Shown here: one piece after another, positions 23,981-36,421 of the stretch
How the letters are laid out: each line of letters begins with the position of its first letter
How positions within the stretch are numbered: position 1 is the first letter of the stretch
Origin: Apodospora peruviana
Taxonomy: Eukaryota; Ascomycota; Sordariomycetes; Sordariales; Lasiosphaeriaceae
DNA: 64,000 nt
Direction: 5' to 3'
NCBI GenBank assembly: GCA_033439685.1
Contig: JAUEDM010000006.1
Location: forward strand, 2,914,001 to 2,978,000
Program-made: the position numbers and the translations under genes
The notes under the pieces: model-generated
Databases searched by the model: none
Seen by the model: only the letters and a program-made list of their open reading frames with translations
Told to the model about the DNA's origin: nothing

Positions 23981-25663
23981 ATGAAACTTTCAATATTACC
24001 TGGTTTTCTTTCTCTTCACAGGCTTTTAGCCGTCTTGTTATTCATTTCTTTTCTTTTATCAAGCTGTGCTTGGGCAGGGGATGCGAGGAAGCCGTCCTTA
24101 CATCTACGGCCGAGGGGTGTAATTAGGGGAGCCGCAGGAGCCAGAGCAGCAGCAGGTCTAGACGACACACTATTAAGGAGAGAGGAACGAGAACAACAAC
24201 AGTATGCTCCTCGCTCGCCCGCAGCAACCGTCGCGGCCGAGCCTGCACATGTGGTGCGGGATGACTGCCAGGCCCAGATCACACCGGCCCCGTCTCTCCT
24301 CCTAGCCAGGCAAGACGACGGCCAGATCCGGGCGCTCAGCGACCAGATCCAGCGTATCAGCCAGTCGTTCCAGTCGGTCAGCCAGGCGAGCCAGCAGGTC
24401 AGCCAATCCAGCCAGCAGCTGAGCCAGTCGCTGCAACAGGCAACACAGAGGCTCAGCCAGACCGAGGCTCAGCTCGCCAGCATACGCGCGCAAAAGGATG
24501 TCGCCGAGCAGGCGTCTCGCTCCGCAACCCAGGCGGCCAATGATGCGTCGAGGAGAGCGGACGAGGCGTCCGCCAGCGCCGACAGGGCCATCGAGTCGGC
24601 CTTTAGCGCGGCGTCGAGAAGCGCCAGCGAGGCCATGGCCCAGGTGACGGGCTCCATGGCGGCGAGTGCGGCGAGCGCTCTCGCGCAGGCCAGCCAGAGT
24701 GCCGTGATAATCATCAACTCGGCCGCCAGCAGAGTCCAGCAAGCGCAGGCCGACGCCACTGCTGTGAGGGTATGTCTCACCTCCAAATTTTTAGTCTTCT
24801 GTTTACTAACGAGCCATTTGCAGAACGAAGCCCAGACGCAAGTCCAGCAAGCCCAAGGCGCAGCCGTCTCAGTCACCCAGGCAGCCCTAGCCGTCGTAGG
24901 CGGCATCGTGGTGTCTTCGCTACTCACCATCGTGGCCTTCGTTCTGGTCTTGCGGTACAAGCGCCGCAAGAAGCAGCGACGTGGCATGTTCAGCGGTCGT
25001 GATGGCAGCATGAACGGAAGCAATAACAACATCAGCTACCCTGCGCTCAACGCGACCTCTTCACATGCCGGTCGTGCGGGTGACTACAAGATCGGCGACT
25101 ACGAAAGTAATTATGATGCCGGTTCGCCGCCACCGTCACCACGTGGTTACAGTGTGGGCCAGTATCCCGCCGATGTCAAAGAGCCGCTGCCGGTTTTAGA
25201 GCGGAACAAATCGACGCTCAGCAGGAAGAGTGTTGTCGGCGGCGGGACGAGAAGGCCGGGGATGAGTGTTGGCTATGCCGTGTCAACCAGCGATGGTGCT
25301 AGTACAGCTGTTGGGCAGGCAACGACAACGACCACGACTACTGTGATCGGTGGTGGAAAAAAGGGTAATAATGGAGTTGGCATGGCAGGGTTTCAGCTAA
25401 GAGATCCGCCAAAGGGGAAGTTTAGTCTGTTTCCTAGCCCGTCGACGGCGTCGGCGACGTCGCCGATCAGTGGTCGGGGCAGTCCGCAGAACCAGAACCA
25501 ACAGTTAAGAGGGTCAAAGACGGTGTTTCCGAGTCTGGATACGTGGTTGAGGGGTGCCGGGACGAATGTGAGCCCCTTTTCCACCGTCAACAAGAATGTT
25601 GTTGGAGTCGCACAGCAGACAAATGGGAAGAGTACACCCGAGTGGCCGATGACGAGGTCATGA
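23981..25663 (+). CDS. Single-pass membrane protein with Ser/Gln/Ala-rich coiled stalk
   Basis: Two exons, 23981-24769 and 24824-25663, giving 542 aa. Start chosen at MKLSILPGFLSLHRLL because it begins a good signal peptide (hydrophobic LLAVLLFISFLLSSCAWAG, cleavage probably near residue 33); an in-frame ATG 90 bp upstream would bury it. Residues about 105-260 are a Ser/Gln/Ala repeat stalk (SQASQQVSQSSQQLSQSLQQ) likely to be coiled coil. One membrane segment lies at about 285-307 and is followed by RYKRRKKQRR, so the tail of about 235 residues is cytosolic; it is rich in Ser, Thr and Gly. The layout resembles fungal cell-surface sensors, but I recognise no named domain. The 54-nt intron (GTATGT, TACTAAC, GCAG) has no stop and is a multiple of three. 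Confidence 0.75.
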   Translation: MKLSILPGFLSLHRLLAVLLFISFLLSSCAWAGDARKPSLHLRPRGVIRGAAGARAAAGLDDTLLRREEREQQQYAPRSPAATVAAEPAHVVRDDCQAQITPAPSLLLARQDDGQIRALSDQIQRISQSFQSVSQASQQVSQSSQQLSQSLQQATQRLSQTEAQLASIRAQKDVAEQASRSATQAANDASRRADEASASADRAIESAFSAASRSASEAMAQVTGSMAASAASALAQASQSAVIIINSAASRVQQAQADATAVRVCLTSKFLVFCLLTSHLQNEAQTQVQQAQGAAVSVTQAALAVVGGIVVSSLLTIVAFVLVLRYKRRKKQRRGMFSGRDGSMNGSNNNISYPALNATSSHAGRAGDYKIGDYESNYDAGSPPPSPRGYSVGQYPADVKEPLPVLERNKSTLSRKSVVGGGTRRPGMSVGYAVSTSDGASTAVGQATTTTTTTVIGGGKKGNNGVGMAGFQLRDPPKGKFSLFPSPSTASATSPISGRGSPQNQNQQLRGSKTVFPSLDTWLRGAGTNVSPFSTVNKNVVGVAQQTNGKSTPEWPMTRS

Positions 25664-28600
25664 TATCTGTCTGACTAATGGTTGGATATGTTTTTTATTT
25701 ACATAGCGAGGAGTTAACTACCTACCTGAGTCTGGGTTGGGTTGGGTGGTGGAACAAAGATACCAAATAGTTTGAGAGACACAAATGTCAAATTCAATAA
25801 TACCTTTTTTTACCAATGAATATCTCCCGATAATGTCTTTGTGATGCCCTATTAGGTATTTTAAGCTTTCCTTCTGTTACTCCCGCCGCTCGGGAATAGT
25901 CTGCCTTGTGCTGGGTATCTCCTGTGGTACACGTACTACAGGAGAAAAGAGAAGGTTTCACCAGTAATTGACGATAGTATTAGACGGAGCTGACGCGGCC
26001 CCTCCTCTCTCTCTCTCTCTCTCAAAGAGTCAGTCTGTAATGTCTCAATATCCCCGGTTCTTGGCCGGTGCGTGCTGGGTTTAACCTTGAGGAAGCACGA
26101 GACGGACGCGCAACATCATGTTTGCTGGACTGGAACAGCGCCAAGTCGGAGAAAGCAGGGAGTAAACGTGTCTAGGTACCTAATAACGAGCAAGACGAGC
26201 AAGCAGGTCTAAGGTAGTTGTGAGGAATCTCAAGGCCAACAAATCAGAGACCACTGCAGCCAACCTCATGCAATGTTAATTCACGAACCAAGACATGTTG
26301 CCTGATAATAAATAAGTAGGTACCTAGACAACTCATATCTTTGAAACCGGGAACGGTTGGCATCAAACTACCTAGGTGTGTGTGCGCGGACCACGCCGGC
26401 CGGTCGGCCACCGGCGATCGACCCAGCAGCCGTTCCTAGTCCTTAGGTAGAAGCTTTTCCGCGCCTTGGTATACCGTAAATATTTCTTCAATTATTGAGT
26501 TCCAACACGCGCAAACACAAGCGCCTGGCATGGCATTGGCAATCTGGATACACGTACCGGTATAGCATGCGCGCGCCTCAACTCCAAAAACAAACTCTTT
26601 GAACGTGTTGGACTGGTTGAAGCTTCCTTCGATCAACAATACATTTGATAGAGTTATGGTAGGTGGATCGAGACGGACCGACCGACCTACCAAGGTAGGT
26701 AATCATCCGTCTGTTCCTTGAACTTCCTCGTCTCGCATCAGAACTGTAAAATGATTACTGTTTGTTTGTTTGCTTGGGTTTAGTAATCCGGACCGGACAT
26801 GTCTGATGCCCGACACGGGTTACTAGGTATAGGTCTCGGACTCCGTAACCAACATGGCTCACGGCTCAACATTGGCAGTCTGGGCAAAGAGGCGCAATAC
26901 TCAATCGGTGGTTTGCTGTTCTGTCGTTGAAAAATGTGATTGAGTGTAATCATATCCGTTTCAAGATCTCCTTTACTGAAAGCAGCCGGATTTACGATGG
27001 CTTTTGGACGTGGAAACAAGGTTCACACGGCGGTCTGCCTGGCGGGCTGTTGGCCGCGGCAGGTGTGGCCTGTTGGAAGGACGTGTACCGATTAGGAGCG
27101 AGTGGCTTGAAGGAAGCGCGGGGGCCAACCCTGAAGGCACAAAAGCCAAACATGATGCGGTTGTCTGGCGCAGTCGCAAGTTGCGGCTGTAACGCGGCGG
27201 TGGCCCATGTGGAGATAACAGTAGCCTGTCATTATGACGATGTATATAGATCTGTGAAGAATAACCCGTACTTCTACATCATTAGATAAGGGAAAAGAGA
27301 TGAATGTTTTGAGCGGTTAGAGAGGTAGATAGGGGCTGATTGATATATCCTGCGCTTGTGGCTGCAACCTCCTTTTCCTCACGTCCACCAGGGACAGGAG
27401 TAGTGATTGAAGTGAACGGAGACGGATGGTCGGCACAAATCCGCACGCTGCCAAGAGGCCCAAGAACCAGGATAGTCTTGGCAAGCTGCCGTTGTCGGGA
27501 TGCTCATTGGCGGGCGGGCACCTTGCCCAATTCAAGAGAGGTGGGTCAATCGAAACAGCCATTGGAGGCACAAATTGTCTTGGCGATGGGTTTTTTGAGA
27601 GAATCCCACCTTTTCCGTCTCCGTCCAGGCCAGCCCACCAAAACTAGCACGAAGCCGGCAGGTCAGCACGCGACGGACCACGAACTTGAGACCGTTGCCA
27701 GTTTGCAAAGACAGACGTCAGGGCGCGGCCTTTTCCGTCCGTTTTGACCTTGACGGCCCGAGTTGTACTGCATACCTTACCTGATGCCTAGCACAGAAGA
27801 ACGTTTGTGATTTGGACTGCGAATATCATCTGGTTGAAGTTGTTCTTCAGTGTGTCGCCCTGCTCCTGCGGATTGGGAACACATTGCACTGGCACCCCCA
27901 GGCAGGGTCCTGGAGCCTCAACACGTTTCTAGGCCCGTTCCACCGTCTTGACTACCTGAGGTAGCCACCGTTTCAAACCTTGATTGCGGTTATTTGAACG
28001 CACCCTAGCCTTGCGACACACGGCCGTTCTATCATCAGGCCAAGAACCACAAGACCCGAGCGACCCAATCGTTGGATAATAATAATCCAACAAGATCCGC
28101 GGAGAAATAGAGCTATTCGTGAATCCTCTGGCAATTTGCAGAGCAGAGCTCGAATCGCCTTTCCAATTGACGAGATACGGCCTGTGCTGGGCATAAGTTC
28201 GGTCCTACGACGCCCCGTGTGTGGCTGCAGAGCGAGCTGCTGTTCGATGGCGCATTGCAATTGCAATTTTTCTCTCTCATAATGACTCGACAAGGGGTGG
28301 TCCTTCTCGCTTGTTCACAGCCTGGTTTATCAAACTCCCGATTTACGCAACCAGCCCAGTGCCAGCCCAGCCCGGGTGCGGGCGTCAACAACCTGACCCA
28401 GGAGTTTATTACCAATTGGCCTGATTATAGCCAGCTTGGCCAGCGACAAGTATTACGATATAGGTGGTCCAGCCTCCTCCCATTTTGGTTTCGTCAGGTC
28501 GGTAGACGATACTACGTATTTTCGCTCTCACTCAGCTGTCAGCTCAGTTCAGCTCTCCTTTTCCTGCCCTTCAAAAAAAATCTAAACTAGTCTGCACTGC

Positions 28601-29346
28601 GAATCCGCAGTTTGCTTTCGATATCTGGTATCTTTACACCATCTTTTTCACGCCCACATCCCGTCCTGTATCATGCTACCCATGCTACTTTCCTGGTAGT
28701 TACATGATAGCAGTGGATTGCCGCGTCACCCTCCATCACACTCTCCACCTTCGATTCACACCACAGCGTAACGGGTCACTTGGAGAAGCCGTATATCCGA
28801 ACCCATACCCAAGCGAGTGGTAGTCCTCCGAACCCCAACTCCAGGTCGACAATTGAATGTGCGAATCCGCTGGGAATCCCATCTTATTACGACTGCGTTT
28901 CGACTGCAGTACGACGACCGTTGAACTGGGACACTTCGTGGTTGGACCCCGCCATCTTCGTCGCTCGCTTTCTTTGTGTGGATCGACTTTCGCTATCTGG
29001 GGGCGAAGGAGGTGCGTTAGCTTCCGCTTCCTCCTTGCACTGCAAAACCGACCGACGTTTTCTTGGCCGGGGGATCCCATCCCTGTCTCCTTGTTCCATG
29101 GATGAATCCGGCTCGGCGTTCTGGTCAGGCCTGTCTTCTTAAAACCAACTACTTCCTTGCCTCCTCGCGTGCCTCGACGGTCTCGATCTCACCTGTCGTC
29201 TTTGGGTTTATTAGCAATTCAACGACGCAACAACACATGTCCGGTCTGATGATCGACCACCACCGGTACACAAGACGACAATAACAAGGACCTGGTCTCC
29301 TTCATTGTCGACCAAAACAAAACACACATCCGCCTGCCTGCCCGCC
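25664..29346. other. Intergenic region, about 3.7 kb
   Basis: No gene supported. Contains a CT dinucleotide run at about 26008-26023 and GGTA/TACC tetranucleotide patches around 26320-26330 and 26685-26700. Short frames (for example 27340-27747) lack domains or splice support. The last 600 bp probably include the leader of the LicD gene. Confidence 0.4.
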
Positions 29347-30267
29347 ATGAGGCTATTAGGATCCCTACCGTTGCAGACGCTGCTTCTGGTCTCGATACTC
29401 CTAGTCCCGACCGTCCTCTCCGAACCGGATCCCGAGCCGGAGCCGGGCTTTTTGTCGGCAGAGAAGCCGCCGCCGCCGCCAGAAGAGAAATATTTCCACG
29501 AGCCGGGCAACACGGACGAGCTCGGCCACTACGACGTGCGCTACTACAAGGGCATCGTCGAGTACGAGGAGCACAGGCCGAACCTGCGCCTCCTGATCAG
29601 GTCGTACTTGACCGTCTTCCGCGAACTGGGAGTTGAGACCTGGCTGGCCCACGGCACGCTGCTGGGGTGGTGGTGGAACGGCCGGATCATGCCGTGGGAC
29701 TATGATTTAGACGTCCAGGTCAGCGCGGCCACGCTTTTCTACCTGGCCGACAAGCACAACCGCACCGAGCACGAGTACCGTTATGTCGACGAGCGGACGG
29801 GCCGCAAGGCCACCAAGAAGTATCTGCTGGACATCAACCCGTCGCACTCGAAGCCCCGGCTAGAGGGCAAGAATATCATCGACGCGCGGTGGATCGATAC
29901 GAGCAACGGTATGTTTGTGGACATCACAGGGCTTGCGGAGCGCGAGCCGGAGACGCAGCCGGGGATTTGGAGTTGCAAGAATTTCCACCGGTACAGGACG
30001 AGGGATCTGTACCCGATGCGCGAGACCGAGTACGAGGGCGTGCCGGCGACGGTGCCGTATAACTTTGATCGGATCTTGACCGAGGAGTATGGTGTTTCGA
30101 GTTTGGTAACGACGGAGTGGAAGGGGTGAGTAGTAAACTTGTTTAGGGTGGTGATTAAGGAATGCTGGACTGACACGTGGACGTCCGCCGTTAGACACCG
30201 CTGGGAGCCCGGACTCAAGGAATGGGTCAAGCTACCGGAGAGCGAACAAGAACAGCAGCCGTTATAA
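29347..30267 (+). CDS. LicD-family protein (secretory pathway)
   Basis: Two exons, 29347-30125 and 30195-30267, giving 283 aa. The intron is GTGAGT..TAG and joins TTEWKG to HRWEPGLKEWVKL in frame. An N-terminal signal sequence (LQTLLLVSILLVPTVLS) directs it to the secretory pathway. The LicD core is plain: GVETWLAHGTLLGWWWNGRI followed by MPWDYDLDVQV, with an aspartate triad of the DxD type, then MFVDITGL and a Tyr/Arg-rich YPMRETEYEGVPATVPYNF segment. Bacterial LicD transfers phosphocholine; fungal relatives include Mnn4-type proteins linked to mannosyl-phosphorylation of glycans. A role in phospho-modification of cell wall or secreted glycans is inferred. A start in the same frame upstream is not needed. 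Confidence 0.9.
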
Positions 30268-33200
30268 CGACCATGACACGAGCAACCGACCGCAAACGAT
30301 CTAAGACTTTTAGAGCTTTACATTTAACATGTGAGGGAGACTAAAATTACCTCGACACACATTACACCACATACACATAGCCACACCTACGACACGGACA
30401 TAATCAACGACATAATGCACGCCACACCACCATCACCACCCACTCTGATATATCTATCTATCTGCCATACTATGGCGTCGTTATCTTCCGACCCGATCGA
30501 TCTATCTGTTTTTATACTTTTTGATACCATCATGCATCGCATCGGGCTTTAGTTGGGGGGGAGGGGGGAAGAGGGAGAGTGAAAGAACTTGGGTGGATTC
30601 TTTTTTTTACCATACTCTAAAGCTTTAATTGGGTATCTCCTTTACATTTTCGGCGCACTGAGTTTGTGCAAGGCACATGTCCCGTCCTTATACATGTCCA
30701 CTTATATATGTGGTGTATAAGAACCGGGGGCTGTTAAATACCCGGTTTGCCTCAGGTGAGGCGCGGTTATGTTTATAGGAGGATCACGCGCGTTCTTCGC
30801 TGTTTGTACATACCTATGCTTTTCTATATTATATTTAACTCGTGTTCTTATACCCTCTTACTCCCTGGGTTTCCTTCGACGTCGTCATGCTGTCATACCT
30901 ACTCGGTGGTCTAGGGCACATATCAGGTTACTACCTAAGAACGAAATGTAAGCCCAGGAAAGACGACTGCGAGATTGTCTAAATACGGTACCCAGCCGTG
31001 TAACCTGGAGTTATTGTCTGAAGGTCCTCTCGACATTAAAGTAGTGAGTGGGTGTGGTGGGCGGCCGCCTCTAGTACCTAGAAAATGGTTTCCTATCAAG
31101 GTAAAAAGGGTCGTCAGTCAGGTAGGTACGGTAGGTAGTTACACTGTACTGGCGAAATTGGGAAACAGGGGTGGGAGGTGAGGTTCGGCCCGCTCCGGCT
31201 CTCGCTCGCGTGGCTTTTTCGTCCCTGGGCAACCAACCTGGGATAGGTTCGCATTATCGGCCTCGGTTCACGATCGTACGTCCGTATATTTCAGGTTACA
31301 CAAACACGCACGCATATTTGCGCCGGGGTGGTTGCCTGGCGGCGGCCGCAGCAAAGAAATAGAGGTAAGGTGTACATAAGTAAGGTAGGTAGCTCATCCG
31401 CCTTCCCTGTATCGTAAAGTATACCATCCAGGTAAACCAAAACACTGGATCGGTAGTGGGTAGGCAGTTATTATGTCTGATTAGGGCAGACTTATACATA
31501 GCACACTGGTACAAAGAGCAATGGGCAAGGTAGGGATCTCGGACCGGGGCTTGTGTTGTGCCTCTCCCCTACATAAGCAGGGACCAGATAAACCAAGGGA
31601 CTGGTAAGTAAGGCGGTTTTCCGTTTGGTTTGGGTAAACCCATTAGCTATGTTGTATCAGTTCTACTTAAGGTAATGGTATTCCATAGCAGTGTAGGCAC
31701 CAAACGTAGGTAACTATGTAGCAGCTCTTCCTCCCTCCATCCCTCCTTACCAATTATTAAGCACTTGGTTAGTAATTCACGAAGGCAAGGACAACTTCTG
31801 TCGAAAAGCAACAAAAGAGTACCTAGAATGCCTACAGACCGAGGGGAAGTTATCGAAAGGGATTCCCGGTCAGTCTAGTAGGAACCTAAATAACTGAATT
31901 ATCAAAACATCCAGCCTTTTGTTGCTCCGGCCTCGTCTCAATCCGCCCTCGCCGCAAGCATCGTCAACAGAGAGGGAATCAAAAGCAAAGCATTAACGGG
32001 CTTGAACGGGGACGGATACCTCATTTGCCTTGGCTTACCTGGGGGGATTGAGGCTTTGGGCATATACAAGATATGGTCTTATGTTCCCATAATAGCTCAT
32101 CAAGTTCGATGCTTCACTGCCAGGGTTCATGCTGTAGTTGATTACCTAACAAGGTGTATAGGTGTGGTGGGTTCTTTGATGAGAGACGAGAGTAGTAATT
32201 CGCCACGAGCAGGCAGACGCGCAATATGAGTTCTTGTCTCTCCACTCAGTCAGTCACACTCATGTAAACAAAAGACATAAAAAGCGGTGTGTACTAAACA
32301 AGGGCGAAGGGTTTTCGTATATGTGTTGTGGGAATTTGACATTGTCGGTGGGTAAAAATATATATTTGTGTGTATGTGTGGTATATTATGCCTCACCTGA
32401 CTTCAACTCAGATCCTACCACCATTGCCATCACCACCACCACCACCATCGTGTTCACGGCATCCTCATTCTTCATCATATAAACACCTGTTCCTTTAGCA
32501 CACAGCACATTTTACGCAGTGATCTATTACCGTGTTTGCCAATGGTAAGCATTGCCCATTTCATATGCATTTCAGGCGAGCGGTAACATAATTCACTCTG
32601 CTCAGAAAATGATATATACATCTTATCCAGAACAATTTCCCTCCCCATAACACGCTTTCAATTCTCCGAATCATCAGATTCACTCCCTCGCTGGCTTGAT
32701 ATCTTATAGGAAATGAGGAGAGATTTTGAAAGCATGAAAAAATCCGACAAGCTCATCAGTCATCATGAGATCCAACACAGGCTCCCAACCACTTCCAAAC
32801 GGGTATAATCACCATGCCATGTTCAACAGCATCCAGCAAGGCACAAAATATAAAAAGGCAAAGACCAGCTTTTGGATCCTCTCGTGTCATTCAACAAGCA
32901 GAGACAAAACACCAAAGCAACCAACGAAACTCAAACCCAACCAGCCGCGGCATGTGTGTGTTTGTGTGTGTGTCTCTGTGTCCAGCGACAGAAAACGAAT
33001 AACGACGAACCAAGGAGAACGAAGAAGAGAGGAGAGGGGTATAATATGATCCACCTGCGTGCTTGTCGTGCATTGCATCTGCACAACGGATAGCCCAAAG
33101 AAGTCAAACCGTTTCCAAATACACTCAAGGCAAGGCAGATTCCATTCTGTCGGGAAAGGGGAAGGGTTAGCCTTGGCCACCCGATTGGGCGGTATCCAAT

Positions 33201-33716
33201 CCAATGGAAGTTCCACCACCATCAGACAAAAGTATGCCTTGGCCGACAGACCGATCGGATTCCTGCATTTTCGGGAAAACCCAAAATGCATCATCGGGTA
33301 TGGATCGGGTATTGGGGGTTAAGTGTTTGAAGTGGGAAAAGGGCGCAAAAAGGTACGTAAAGGCGGTGATTTCCTTTTTCTCATGCGTCCGACTGACTGA
33401 ATTTGACCGTCCGACATTTCATATAGGTTGGGCAGACTTCAGTTCCTCCGTCTGTTTTATTTTGTTTCTTGTTTTTCTTTCCCAGCAAAAGATGTAAATG
33501 AGCCGGCAACGGGAGAGTCATTCGGCCTCCCTCGGCCCGGGGGCCCGGGTTGACACGATGGTGGCGCAACGTGGCCACTCATTTGCGGACGGAAAAGCAC
33601 GCGCCAGCCGATCAATGTCGCGTCAAAGGGTTGTTCCTCGGGTTTCTGTTCCTCCTCATCACATAACTGACAACGCTTGATCATTTGACGGCAAGCAAAT
33701 GTCGCAACGGCCGGAC
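30268..33716. other. Convergent intergenic region, about 3.4 kb
   Basis: Lies between the 3' ends of the LicD gene (+) and the Cys/His-rich protein gene (-). I see no gene. It holds repeated GGTA/TACC tetranucleotide patches (for example 31118-31138 and 31381-31391), and a TG-rich tract at 32951-32982. Confidence 0.4.
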
Positions 33717-34658
33717 TTAGTTGTGTCGTTTATTCCTCCTTGAGTCTTTTTCTCTCCGCCGACGTCGCCTATCTTCCCTATCCTGTCGCCTCTCTTCCCT
33801 CTCCAGATCAATATATTGCCCATTGTCCCTGTCCTCCGCCGGTGCCTGGTAATGCGGCTGGCCAAGTGGCCGGCACGTTTCGCCCGGCAGTCGCAACCCC
33901 GGGGGCAGCTCATCATAGGCCATGGCGGAGGTATACACTTCCTCTTCGAGTTCGTTGTGACCGCCCAGGTGCTTAATGATGTGGAAGTCGGGCCGCATGT
34001 GGTTTGGGGTAAGCCCCTCGTCAAAGATGTGGCCGCGGATATGTTCCATGCGTAAGCAGAAATTGGCCCAGCGATCGGCCGGGTTGTCGGCCACGAAGGG
34101 CACATCGTCGCAGAACCAGCACATGAGCTTACCGGGAAAACGGTCGCGCAGGTGGTGGGCGTGGTGATAGATCCACGCGTTCACGTCGTCGCCACGGAAC
34201 GAGGCATTGCAACCCTTGAGCTCGGAAAGTTCGCACCACAACATAAAGTCGCCGTGGGTTTCGGGAGCTGGCTCCTCGGCGGGGACGTTGTTGAATTGCT
34301 GCGCGAAGGACGGGTGCGGCGCCGCCCGTGGTGGGACGACGGAGCTCCGCACCGTGCTCGTGCTCGGGGCGTACCTCCGGCTGAACACAGACGATGATGC
34401 CGCAGACTTTGCTGTACGACGCGACGAAACAGTTGGCGTTCTCGAAGCGGTGGTGTAATTCGAGTCCGAGATGGACACTAAGTCGAAGGTATCGGCCAGT
34501 CCTTCATCCTCCGCAGGGTCGTACGACACGGGTGGTGCACGTCGGGGATAGGAGCTCTGGCTGTACCAGTCGGAGCTACTCTCCGCGTCGGCTGGTGTAC
34601 CGGAACGATGGTTTTGGAGAAACCCCCAAATCTCGTCGGCGCTGAAGTTTGAAGCCAT
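33717..34658 (-). CDS. Conserved fungal Cys/His-rich protein, function unknown
   Basis: A single exon of 313 aa. The first half is Ser/Pro-rich and low in complexity. Residues about 135-225 form a compact Cys/His-rich block: LWCELSELKGCNASF, then WIYHHAHHLRDRFPGKLMCW directly followed by FCDDVPF, and FCLRMEHIRGHIFDEG, with HMRPDFHIIKHLG after it. The spacing of C-x(7)-C, H-x(2)-H and C-x(2)-C pairs suggests a zinc-binding fold related in pattern to C2H2 fingers. The C-terminal 40 residues are Arg/Glu/Asp-rich and end KRHN, possibly nuclear. I do not recognise a named family. The start MASNFSADEIWGFLQNH is the first ATG in an open frame without introns. Confidence 0.75.
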   Translation of the reverse strand: MASNFSADEIWGFLQNHRSGTPADAESSSDWYSQSSYPRRAPPVSYDPAEDEGLADTFDLVSISDSNYTTASRTPTVSSRRTAKSAASSSVFSRRYAPSTSTVRSSVVPPRAAPHPSFAQQFNNVPAEEPAPETHGDFMLWCELSELKGCNASFRGDDVNAWIYHHAHHLRDRFPGKLMCWFCDDVPFVADNPADRWANFCLRMEHIRGHIFDEGLTPNHMRPDFHIIKHLGGHNELEEEVYTSAMAYDELPPGLRLPGETCRPLGQPHYQAPAEDRDNGQYIDLEREERRQDREDRRRRRREKDSRRNKRHN

Positions 34659-34968
34659 TGCCGGACGGGGTTATAGCGCGGACGGCAGCAAGTGTCGCTT
34701 CCCCGTATCGGATTGGTGGTGGTAAGGGATTCGTTCAATCAGACGGATGCGCCACCCAGTCTGGGTGTCAGACAGCTATCGACTGTCTTCGAGACAAAAC
34801 AATTCAAGATAAAAGATGGCGACAACAGAAAAGAATGGCAGAGACCGACTGAAATTCTCTCCTCGGCTGATACCAGACACGGCCGAGGAGGTCGAGGAGC
34901 AATTAAATCTCTGGCGAGAAGAGATCCTGAAGAAGCAAGACGAATAATATGCAAGGGTGTTTTTTTGA

Positions 34969-34990
34969 GGGGGGGGGGGGGGGGGGGGGG
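34969..34990 (+). repeat. G22 homopolymer tract
   Basis: Twenty-two consecutive G residues preceded by TTTTTTTGA. It lies about 310 bp upstream of the minus-strand Cys/His-rich gene. Length is uncertain by nature. Confidence 0.9.
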
Positions 34991-36337
34991 AGGAGTGGAA
35001 TGGGGAAGAGCAAAGCGGCTTATTTGGGGAGGATCGAGCATGCGTTGGCAGCCACCGCTGTAGAATGGGACGAGTGTCCCGCACCGCAGCAAATGCCCCG
35101 GAATCTGGGACGGCAGCGTTGCGACCGGCACTGGCGACACCAAGCACCACTCTCTTGACCGGCTGGATCGGGGCAGTGCACCGGAAGAGGAGATGTCCCC
35201 GCGGCCGACACGATAACGCAACCGGCCACGATGATTATCTCTCCCTTTTCGGTCAAAGCTCCCTTAATTATTTGTTTCTTCTTCTTTGCAAGTCAAAAAG
35301 GAAGTGGAAAGAATAATGGATAATGATAGTGGCCGAGTTGAGCAGACGAGATTTGATGACGCGCGGAGCTGGGGTGGAGAGCGGGAGCTGAACAACGCAT
35401 CGCATCCCTACGTACGTCAACTTTGGAAATCGGTCTTCTTGGTGGGGGTTTTATACACATCCATCCCACTTCCACTTTCCGTGAAGATGGGAGAGGGAAT
35501 GAGTGCTCGGGAGTCTTGGAAGCTACACAACAGCTGTTCTTTCCGCTCTTTTCGGGTCCTTTCGATCGCCGGCATGCTGCATCTCTCGAAACATTTGCTT
35601 TCTCCCCTTTCCACTTCCTCCGGCCCTTTCGCTCCTCAGTCCTCACGATGCACGACCATCGGCAAATCAAATGTTGGCATAGCGCATTTCCGGCCCGACG
35701 ACATGCCGACCCGGGAGCCTTCGAGTCTCAACCTTGCAGTCCAGCATCTGTTCGTTGGACAACTTTGACGGAAAACCGATGCCGAGACTGCATGTTTGCT
35801 CGCTCTTCTCCGTACGTTGGGAGACAGCTACGGATCGATGATTCACTCCTACCGGAGGAAGCGGGACGAGAACCGTGAATCCAAGCAGCGATGCCAGTAC
35901 CGATCGTCGCGAAACGAAGTCGCGAGCGCGCACACGCGTGTGCGTGTGGAGGGAGATGCAAGTCGTTGGAAGCCGCATGGCATGGCTGCGTTCATGAACC
36001 GAGCGGGTAAGCTGCCCACCACTCAATTCGCTCCCAGACAGGCAGTTGCAGCAGTCATGAGCCGACACCTCTTCGCGAAAGAATAAAGTTACGACCTGTT
36101 TGCTGGCTTGACAACTCGACCACTCAGGGGAGACAACTTTGCTTTCTCACCGCCACATTCGACATCATGACTTTCTTGGGACCCATTTTCGAACTTCATT
36201 TAGACTGGTCGGAATCTACCGGCTGAAGCAACTTGCTTCTGCCGCTCGCTGCACATCACTTTCTGTGTATGTGTACGTGGCACGCCTCAAGAGCTCCCTT
36301 CCGTGTGCGGTTCGGCCAGTCGCATCCTGTCGTGGAT

Positions 36338-36421
36338 CGTGAACTGGAGCGTGAACTGGAGCGTGAACTGGAGCGTGAACTGGAGCGTGAACTGAAGCGT
36401 GAACTGGAGCGTGAACTGGAG
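36338..36421 (+). repeat. 12-bp minisatellite, seven units
   Basis: Seven tandem copies of CGTGAACTGGAG, head to tail; the fifth copy has one change (CGTGAACTGAAG). The unit is a multiple of three, so frames through it encode repeats such as RELE, but no gene around it is supported. Confidence 0.95.

Noticed and set aside
24302..25032. Long minus-strand frames of 146 and 187 codons
   Set aside because: Shadows of the Ser/Gln/Ala repeat in the membrane protein gene; repeats of GCC/CAG codons leave the other strand open.
32951..33002. TG-rich tract considered as a promoter or CRISPR-like repeat
   Set aside because: Simple microsatellite with irregular units; no spaced repeats of CRISPR type occur anywhere in the window.
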